A DNA stretch of 7,239 bases, from NCBI GenBank assembly GCA_024277405.1, contig JAJRVI010000057.1:1-7239 (forward strand), in the 5' to 3' direction. The stretch comes from Fidelibacterota bacterium (lineage in GTDB: Bacteria; Bipolaricaulota; Bipolaricaulia; Bipolaricaulales; Bipolaricaulaceae). The notes under the pieces were generated by a model that saw nothing but the letters and a program-made list of their open reading frames with translations, made no database searches and was not told where the DNA came from. Made by a program: the position numbers and the translations under genes. Every line of letters begins with the position of its first letter. Position 1 is the stretch's first letter. Shown here in pieces: positions 1 to 4,000 of this stretch.

Positions 1-47
1 AAGATCGCGAACGCCGCCGCGAGGTAATGGAACGCTTGCCGCATCAT
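1..47 (-). CDS. ABC transporter permease, N-terminal fragment (cut by window edge)
   Basis: Only the first 15 or so codons are present; the gene runs off the left edge. On the minus strand two consecutive ATG codons (47-45 and 44-42) overlap the TGA of the ATPase gene, giving an ATGATG junction. The visible protein begins MMRQAFHYLAAAFAI, a short basic start followed by a hydrophobic stretch, as expected for the cytoplasmic end and first membrane helix of an importer permease. A GGAGG sits one base before the first ATG and four before the second, so the second ATG has better Shine-Dalgarno spacing; the choice changes one residue. The assignment as permease rests mainly on operon position after a NitT/TauT-type binding protein and ATPase, which are normally accompanied by an SsuC/TauC-like membrane subunit. 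The visible residues alone would not prove it. Confidence 0.6.
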   Translation of the reverse strand, partial: MMRQAFHYLAAAFAI

Positions 48-781
48 CCCTCCAGGGACTTCAGGATCTCCCGGGCCCGCGTCACCACGCGGTAGAACTC
101 CGGCGACCGACGGTACCCCACCTCCCCCATCCCGGGGTTCTCGATGACCTCCACCACCCGTGCGGGCCGCGGCGATAGGATGATGATGCGCTGGCCCAGA
201 AAGGCCGCCTCCTCGATGTCGTGGGTGACCAGCACCCCCGCGAAGCGGTACATATGCCAGAGGCGCAGGATGATCTCCTGGATGCGTTCCCGGGTCAGGG
301 TGTCCAGGTTCGCCATGGGCTCGTCCATGAGGAACACCTCCGGACGTAGGGCCAGGGCCCGGGCGATGCCCACCCGTCGGCGCATGCCCTCCGATAGCTC
401 GGCAGGATAACGGTTCTCGAACCCCCCGAGCCCCAACGTGCGGAGGATCTCCGGCACCCCCTCCCGGGGACGTCGCTGTAGCCGGAGGGCGAGCTCGGCG
501 TTCTGCCGCACCGTCTTCCAGGGGAGGAGCCCCGCGTCCTGGGTGATGAACGCCACGTCACGCCGGATCCCCCGCACCTCCTCCCCTTGGATCGTGATCC
601 GCCCGGCGGAGGGCCTGATGATCCCCTCGATGGCCAGGAGGATCGAGGTCTTCCCGCAACCCGAGGGCCCGATGAGGGAGACGAACTCGCCGTCGGCCAC
701 CCGGAAGTCGACCCGCTCGACGGCGAGGGTCCGGCGTTTTCCACGGCCGTACTCGATCCGGAGCCCCTCAACCGAGATCAT
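44..781 (-). CDS. ABC transporter ATP-binding protein, NitT/TauT (SsuB/TauB-like) family
   Basis: This 245-residue protein is the cytoplasmic ATPase that should power an importer with the neighbouring binding protein and permease. Every nucleotide-binding motif is visible: Walker A GPSGCGKT at 38-45, Q-loop Gln81 in ITQDAGLLPW, signature LSEGM at 129-133, Walker B VFLMDEP at 149-155, D-loop NLD at 158-160 and H-loop His187 in VTHDIEEA. The LLPW after the Q-loop, the LMDEP Walker B and the length are typical of the nitrate/sulfonate/taurine group. The signature has Glu in place of the usual first Gly of LSGGM, and MANLD replaces the usual FGALD. Both are moderate departures that need not abolish activity. 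The ATG overlaps the stop of the binding-protein gene (ATGA) and no good Shine-Dalgarno precedes it, so translational coupling is likely. The substrate cannot be read from this subunit. Confidence 0.93.
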   Translation of the reverse strand: MISVEGLRIEYGRGKRRTLAVERVDFRVADGEFVSLIGPSGCGKTSILLAIEGIIRPSAGRITIQGEEVRGIRRDVAFITQDAGLLPWKTVRQNAELALRLQRRPREGVPEILRTLGLGGFENRYPAELSEGMRRRVGIARALALRPEVFLMDEPMANLDTLTRERIQEIILRLWHMYRFAGVLVTHDIEEAAFLGQRIIILSPRPARVVEVIENPGMGEVGYRRSPEFYRVVTRAREILKSLEG

Positions 782-1791
782 TCCACGAACTCGTCGGTCA
801 CTACCTCCTCGTACGGGTGCTCGAACCGCACGTACCCCTTGGACAAGGCCCAGCGGTGTACCTGCTCGTAGATCCCGCGGTCGAGTGGGCCTGGAGCGGG
901 GAAACGCGGGACCGCGACGGCGGCGATGGCCGCACGGACGCTGGGGTGGGCCAATACCTGCTCGGGATCCATGCCCCGATAGAAAAGCCGCAGGACCTCG
1001 GGGGCACCCATGGTGAGGAGGCCCTCTTTGCTCTCGCGGTTCATCCTGTCCGCGGCCGCCGCGAACGCGCGCAGGAACTTCCGGACCACCTCCGGCTTCC
1101 CCTCCACCACATCCCGCTGGAAGACGATCAAGTGGGGAAGGGCCGGGACACCCGCGAAGTCCTCGAGGGCGGTGAGGTCGAACCCCTCAGCCTCCGCGAA
1201 CCTCTGGGAGAAGCTCGCGTACGGCTCCGGCAGCACCGCGGCGGCCACCATCCCATAAACGACCATCGAGGCCATGACGAAAAGGTTGTCCTGGCCGAAG
1301 TAGATGCGGGGATCGGGCTCGAACCCTCGGACCCGGAGGGCCATATCGGTGGCGAACTCGATGTCTGACTGGAGAGGCAATGCGATCCGGAAGAAATCCC
1401 GGCTCCCGAGCAGGGACACGAGGTCATCCATCGTGGTCACCCCAGAGTACTTGCCCTGCACCAGTACCGAGAACTGGGTCCTGGGGTCCTCCGGGACATA
1501 CGCGGTGGCGACCACAATGGGGTCCCCCCGCGCCGCGAGCAGGATCACCGAGGCCACGTCGGTGATCACCACGTCCACCTGGCCCGCCTGGAAGGCGAAG
1601 ATCCTGTCTCGCTGGGAAGCGAGTGGGATCAGCTCCACCTGGAGCCCTTGGGCGGCGAAGGTTCCCCACTCCTCCGCGTATAGCACCGGGGCCGAGCCGA
1701 GGATGGGGGTGAGGGATACTCGCACCGTTTCCGCATTAACACTTAAAGAGATGAGAGCGCAAAAAACTAGAACCCAATGTGACTTTCGCAT
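778..1791 (-). CDS. ABC transporter periplasmic substrate-binding protein, NMT1/THI5-like (NitT/TauT family)
   Basis: A 337-residue exported binding protein. Residues 1-20 form a signal peptide: basic MRK, a hydrophobic core and a V-N-A cleavage site before Glu21. Cys11 lies inside the hydrophobic core and lacks a proper lipobox, so a soluble or periplasmic form is more likely than a lipoprotein. The mature start (VRVSLTPILGSAPVLYAEEWGTF) followed by QGLQVELIPL, an AGQVDVVITD segment and LAARGDPIVVATAY is the usual opening of the family, which binds compounds such as aliphatic sulfonates, taurine or thiamine-pyrimidine precursors. Substrate identity is unknown here. The gene leads the operon. 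No Shine-Dalgarno precedes the ATG, but a perfect TATAAT sits nine bases upstream, so the mRNA is probably leaderless. The signal peptide fits this start and there is no better upstream start. The stop overlaps the ATPase start by four bases. Confidence 0.92.
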   Translation of the reverse strand: MRKSHWVLVFCALISLSVNAETVRVSLTPILGSAPVLYAEEWGTFAAQGLQVELIPLASQRDRIFAFQAGQVDVVITDVASVILLAARGDPIVVATAYVPEDPRTQFSVLVQGKYSGVTTMDDLVSLLGSRDFFRIALPLQSDIEFATDMALRVRGFEPDPRIYFGQDNLFVMASMVVYGMVAAAVLPEPYASFSQRFAEAEGFDLTALEDFAGVPALPHLIVFQRDVVEGKPEVVRKFLRAFAAAADRMNRESKEGLLTMGAPEVLRLFYRGMDPEQVLAHPSVRAAIAAVAVPRFPAPGPLDRGIYEQVHRWALSKGYVRFEHPYEEVVTDEFVE

Positions 1792-1800
1792 GGCACGCTC

Positions 1801-1829
1801 ATTATAGATCCCCGTTTTCGGGAACGCAA
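1801..1829 (-). promoter_or_regulatory. Promoter of the ABC importer operon, apparently leaderless
   Basis: On the minus strand a -35 element TTGCGT (1829-1824) is followed by a 17-bp spacer and a perfect -10 TATAAT (1806-1801). Only nine bases separate the -10 box from the ATG at 1791. Transcription should start near G1794 or at A1791 itself, leaving a leader of 0-3 nt. The spacer contains a small palindrome, CCCG-TTTT-CGGG as read on the plus strand (1811-1822). Position and spacing are seen directly; the start point is inferred from sigma-70-type rules. Confidence 0.72.
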
Positions 1830-1844
1830 TGTAATGGGCATCAC

Positions 1845-1873
1845 TTGGCAGGCGCCCCCGTGGCCGCTATAGT
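1845..1873 (+). promoter_or_regulatory. Promoter of the microprotein/exported-protein unit
   Basis: TTGGCA (1845-1850), a 17-bp spacer and TATAGT (1868-1873) match the sigma-70-type consensus at five of six bases in each box. The expected start is about 1880-1881, giving a leader of roughly 26 nt that carries the Shine-Dalgarno at 1891-1899. It diverges from the importer promoter, and only 15 bp separate the two -35 boxes, so a single bound protein could affect both directions. Confidence 0.7.
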
Positions 1874-1879
1874 AGCGGC
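1863..1879. repeat. 17-bp inverted repeat covering the -10 box; possible operator
   Basis: The sequence GCCGCTA-TAG-TAGCGGC is a perfect 7-bp inverted repeat around a 3-base centre. It contains the whole TATAGT -10 element of the plus-strand promoter and ends one base before the predicted start. Size, symmetry and placement suit an operator for a dimeric repressor. It could equally be chance in a GC-rich region. The arms lie largely upstream of the transcription start, so a role as an RNA hairpin is unlikely. Confidence 0.4.
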
Positions 1880-1890
1880 GAGCATTCACA

Positions 1891-1899
1891 AGGGGGTGA
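1891..1899 (+). promoter_or_regulatory. Strong Shine-Dalgarno of the microprotein gene
   Basis: AGGGGGTGA differs at one base from AGGAGGTGA, the sequence fully complementary to the 16S rRNA 3' end. It lies seven bases before the ATG at 1907, which is ideal spacing. This site is the main evidence that the 28-codon frame is translated, and it fixes the start codon. Confidence 0.8.
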
Positions 1900-1906
1900 C
1901 GGGTCC

Positions 1907-1993
1907 ATGTGTTGTGGCGCGTGGTGGCTTCTTCTCCTGGTGTGGTGGCTGGTCTGGCTCGGCGCCTTCGTCGGCTGGTGGTGCTGTCCGTAG
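1907..1993 (+). CDS. Trp/Cys-rich 28-residue membrane microprotein (not recognised)
   Basis: I do not recognise this gene. It has an ATG start, 28 codons and a TAG stop, and is preceded by a near-perfect Shine-Dalgarno and a good promoter. The protein starts MCCGAWW, continues with a Leu/Val/Trp hydrophobic run (LLLLVWWLVWLGAFVG) and ends WWCCP. Seven residues are Trp (6, 7, 13, 14, 17, 24, 25) and four are Cys (2, 3, 26, 27). It has no charged residue. Residues 6-25 are long enough for one membrane-spanning helix, with paired Trp and paired Cys at each end. The stop is followed after one base by the GTG of the exported-protein gene, so the two are probably made together. Function is unknown. 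Membrane anchoring, metal or disulfide chemistry at the Cys pairs, or a toxin-like role are all only possibilities. A Trp-responsive leader peptide is an alternative, but no attenuator is visible. Confidence 0.72.
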   Translation: MCCGAWWLLLLVWWLVWLGAFVGWWCCP

Positions 1994-1994
1994 G

Positions 1995-2555
1995 GTGAAG
2001 CACCTCCTCCCGGCGCTGGCCGCGCTGCTCCTGTTGGGGGCTGCATGGGGACAAAGGGTCCCCGGGGCCCAAACGGTAGAGCAGTGGTATGAGAAATTGC
2101 GGGACACGGGCCTCCCCCGGGAGGTGGTGGCGGTGCTCCCGGTGGAGATCCCCGGTACAGGTGTGGGGGCGGCGCAGCGCGTGCTGTTCGTGTTCGTCTA
2201 CATCGACGAGCGAGCGCTGGAAACCCGCACCCGTTGGCGGGATGTCCTCATCGATTACGTGGGGAAAAACGCCGTGCTGGTCTGGGCTTACAGCCAGATC
2301 CCCCTCGTCCCGATGGTGCGGTTCGACCCCCAAGCCATCTGGTTCTCCCAAGGAGAATGGACGTTCAGACCGGAAGCCGATGATTTCGCCAATGTGGACG
2401 GGGACTTCCTCGCGGGGGAGGTCTATTTCGGGAAGCCCGTAGCGGCGATCGTCCTTCTGGGCGAGGGCTTCACGCCCACGGAGTCCCTCACCGTGCACTA
2501 CGGTGATGTCGCCGAGGCGGTCATCCCGCTGGTGGGGGAGCCTCGGGCCCCGTGA
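1995..2555 (+). CDS. Exported protein of unknown function
   Basis: The product is 186 residues and not recognised. I chose the GTG at 1995 because it opens a clean signal peptide: basic KH, hydrophobic LLPALAALLLLGAAWG, and a likely cut after Gly19 before QRVPGAQ. The frame stays open further upstream, but that part is the shadow of the microprotein gene. The mature part has no Cys and no other obvious membrane helix. It reads as an alpha/beta domain: EQWYEKLRDTGLPREVVAVLPVEI, then hydrophobic strands (QRVLFVFVYID, NAVLVWAYS), then a Trp/Phe-rich middle (QAIWFSQGEWTF) and an acidic DDFANVDGDF segment. The start lies one base after the microprotein TAG with only a weak GGTGGTG upstream, so reinitiation or coupling is likely. 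The last 35 bases overlap the 3' end of the convergent deacetylase gene. It may act in the periplasm or cell envelope. Confidence 0.8.
   Translation: MKHLLPALAALLLLGAAWGQRVPGAQTVEQWYEKLRDTGLPREVVAVLPVEIPGTGVGAAQRVLFVFVYIDERALETRTRWRDVLIDYVGKNAVLVWAYSQIPLVPMVRFDPQAIWFSQGEWTFRPEADDFANVDGDFLAGEVYFGKPVAAIVLLGEGFTPTESLTVHYGDVAEAVIPLVGEPRAP
2488..2506. repeat. Perfect 7-bp hairpin beside the convergent gene junction
   Basis: TCACCGT (2488-2494), a five-base loop and ACGGTGA (2500-2506) form a perfect stem. It is coding in the exported-protein gene. On the minus strand it begins 14 bases after the deacetylase stop, where it could protect the mRNA 3' end or slow polymerase. No T-run follows on either strand, so it is not a standard intrinsic terminator. 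Confidence 0.3.
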
Positions 2556-3390
2556 TGGCGCCGGCCTCCTCCAATCCCGCGACGAGGGCCTCCACCGCGG
2601 GGCCTATTATTTCGGGAACGTAACCTCCCTCCAGCACCGCGAACGTGGGGAGCCGTAGGCCCCCGAGGAGGCGCCCGATCCGGCGGTAGTCCTCGATCTC
2701 CAAGCCCATGGAGGCCAACGGGTCCTCCTTGTAGGTGTCGAACCCCGCCGAGATCGCGAGCTGGTCGAACGGCCCCATGCCCTGGGCTTTCTCCAGGGCC
2801 CGCTCCAGGGTGGCGAGGTAGGTCTCGGCCCCACAGCGAGCGGGGAGGGGGTAATTGAGGCAGTTCTCCCGGGAATCCAGGCCGGTCCCGGGATAGTTCC
2901 AGCGCTGGTGGAGCGAGACGTAGACGACCCGTTCGTCACCGAGGAAGATCGCCTGGGTCCCGTTCCCGTGGTGCCCGTCGATATCCACGATGAGGGTACG
3001 GAGACCCGAGAGCCGCACCGCCACCGCCAGGTTGTTGAAGTAGCAGAAGCCCCCCAGGAAGTGGGGGCCGGCGTGATGGCCCGGGGGACGCATGAGGGAA
3101 AAGCCCCGACGCCGCTGGGCCAGGATCGCCCCGCCCACCGCGAGCCGGGCGTAGAACCCGATGTCGGGGTAGCGGGGACAGTCGGGATCGTGGAAGGTCC
3201 CCTCGTCCACCCGCCTTATGTGGGCCTCGGTGTGGACGGTGAGGAGCTCCTCATCGCGTGCCGGCTCTGGTTCCCGGAACGTGAAACCCGCGTTCTCCAG
3301 GTATTGCGAGGCGATGCGCACCCGTGCCGGTGACTCGGGGTGCCAAACCTGTTGGTATTCGAGGCACCTCGCGCTATAAATGATGTCCAT
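2521..3390 (-). CDS. Histone deacetylase/acetoin utilization (AcuC)-like zinc amidohydrolase
   Basis: At 289 residues this is a compact member of the arginase/deacetylase fold, which removes acetyl groups from lysine or polyamine amines in the cytoplasm. The active site looks complete: RPPGHHA at 101-107 (His105/His106 charge-relay pair), GFCYFNN at 114-120, and DIDGHHGNGT at 136-145, where Asp138 and His140 correspond to zinc ligands. Asp218 in SAGFDTYKEDP is the third ligand, and GGY at 255-257 supplies catalytic Tyr257. The N-terminus MDIIYSARCLEYQQVWHPESPARV aligns with the usual family start (HPE.P.R), supporting the ATG at 3390. No Shine-Dalgarno precedes it, and a GATAAT -10 lies eight bases upstream, so the mRNA is probably leaderless. 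Its start codon shares two bases with that of maf on the other strand. Targets may be acetylated proteins or polyamines; sequence alone cannot decide. Confidence 0.93.
   Translation of the reverse strand: MDIIYSARCLEYQQVWHPESPARVRIASQYLENAGFTFREPEPARDEELLTVHTEAHIRRVDEGTFHDPDCPRYPDIGFYARLAVGGAILAQRRRGFSLMRPPGHHAGPHFLGGFCYFNNLAVAVRLSGLRTLIVDIDGHHGNGTQAIFLGDERVVYVSLHQRWNYPGTGLDSRENCLNYPLPARCGAETYLATLERALEKAQGMGPFDQLAISAGFDTYKEDPLASMGLEIEDYRRIGRLLGGLRLPTFAVLEGGYVPEIIGPAVEALVAGLEEAGAITGPEAPPPAG
3352..3380 (+). promoter_or_regulatory. Promoter of maf-topA, inside the deacetylase gene; leaderless
   Basis: TTGGTA (3352-3357), a 17-bp spacer and TATAAA (3375-3380) lie within the first codons of the opposite-strand deacetylase gene. 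Eight bases separate the -10 box from the ATG at 3389, so transcription should start at or within two bases of the A of the ATG. The spacer holds the perfect 12-bp palindrome CGAGGCACCTCG, arms CGAGG and CCTCG around CA, at 3360-3371, which could be a regulator site. Confidence 0.68.
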
Positions 3391-4000
3391 GGCCCCGAAT
3401 TATCGCGCAACCGTTGGAAATAGCCAAAAAATCGTGCTCGCTTCCTCCTCCCCCAGGCGGGTCGAGCTCCTGCGGCTGATCGTCCCCGAGTTCGCGGTGC
3501 GCCCCCCGGAGGTGGAGGAGGGGCCGATCCGACGTCCCGCCGATCTCCTGAGGGCAGCGAGGGATAAGGCGCGGGCGGTGCAGGGTCCGCCGGACGAGTT
3601 CGTGATCGGGGCGGACACCGGGGTCTTCCACCGGGGAGAGCACTTCGGGAAACCGAAGGATCCGGCGGAGGCCCGTCGGATGCTCGCCCGGCTCTCCGGG
3701 GATTGGCATCACGTGTACACCGGCCTCGTGGTCCGGCGGGGAGGGGCGGAGCTCCGGGCCCTTGTCCCCACCAAGGTGAGGTTCCGGGAGATCTCCACCA
3801 AGGAGATCGAATGGTACCTATCCCGGGAGGACGTGTCGGACAAGGCCGGGGCCTACGCCATCCAGGGAGCGGCAGCAGCCTTCGTCGCCGAGATCCGCGG
3901 GGATTTCACCAACGTGATGGGACTGCCCGTGGGGACCCTCTACCGGCTTCTCCGGGATCTCGGCTGGAGTCCGGTTGTAATGGGGGAGGACAGGGGTTAA
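3389..4000 (+). CDS. maf: Maf nucleoside triphosphate pyrophosphatase (YhdE-like, dTTP/UTP type)
   Basis: This 203-residue Maf protein should hydrolyse non-canonical or pyrimidine nucleoside triphosphates to monophosphate and pyrophosphate in the cytoplasm. Visible motifs are KIVLASSSPRR at 14-24 (phosphate-binding loop), GADTG with Asp76, GKPKDPAEA, DKAGAYAIQG at 151-160 and GDFTNVMGLPVG near the C-terminus. The DKAGAY.IQG form is that of the YhdE group of dTTP/UTP pyrophosphatases rather than YceF. I chose the ATG at 3389 over those at 3380 and 3383: the TATAAA promoter box ends at 3380, so the earlier ATGs would precede the transcription start. This leaves about a 12-residue extension before the usual Maf start. 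That stretch uses AT-rich codons (aat, tat, gtt, aat, aaa) unlike the rest, because it also holds the opposite-strand promoter. The stop overlaps the topA start (TAATG). Confidence 0.9.
   Translation: MAPNYRATVGNSQKIVLASSSPRRVELLRLIVPEFAVRPPEVEEGPIRRPADLLRAARDKARAVQGPPDEFVIGADTGVFHRGEHFGKPKDPAEARRMLARLSGDWHHVYTGLVVRRGGAELRALVPTKVRFREISTKEIEWYLSREDVSDKAGAYAIQGAAAAFVAEIRGDFTNVMGLPVGTLYRLLRDLGWSPVVMGEDRG
3399..3427 (-). promoter_or_regulatory. Promoter of the deacetylase gene, inside maf; leaderless
   Basis: On the minus strand TTGGCT (3427-3422), a 17-bp spacer and GATAAT (3404-3399) lie within maf codons 4-13. Eight bases separate the -10 box from the ATG at 3390, the same distance as for maf on the other strand. 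The two promoters point at each other, so polymerase could hardly occupy both at once. Confidence 0.68.

Noticed and set aside
817..1368. 183-codon plus-strand frame inside the binding-protein gene
   Set aside because: It lies fully opposite a convincing conserved gene and shows no domain, start signal or promoter.
1907..1993. Trp-responsive leader peptide (trpL-like attenuator)
   Set aside because: Seven Trp codons invite the idea, but the next gene is an exported protein, not a tryptophan gene. It starts one base after the stop, leaving no room for terminator and antiterminator stems.
1779..1994. Upstream extension of the exported-protein frame to an ATG at 1779
   Set aside because: The extra 72 residues have no sensible composition, begin inside the importer operon's first codons and upstream of the plus-strand promoter, and would bury the signal peptide. 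The microprotein frame explains this DNA better.
1767..2498. 243-codon minus-strand frame opposite the exported protein
   Set aside because: Low-complexity Arg/Pro/Gly/His content, overlap with the importer promoter and start, and a signal peptide and ribosome site on the other strand mark it as a shadow.
3380..3388. Earlier ATG codons for maf at 3380 and 3383
   Set aside because: They overlap or directly abut the TATAAA -10 box, so they would not be transcribed from that promoter, and they have no Shine-Dalgarno.
3703..3999. N-terminal extension of topA through the maf gene
   Set aside because: The extra 99 residues are a Gly/Pro/Arg-rich shadow of maf. The Toprim motif starts right after the TAATG junction with a good Shine-Dalgarno.
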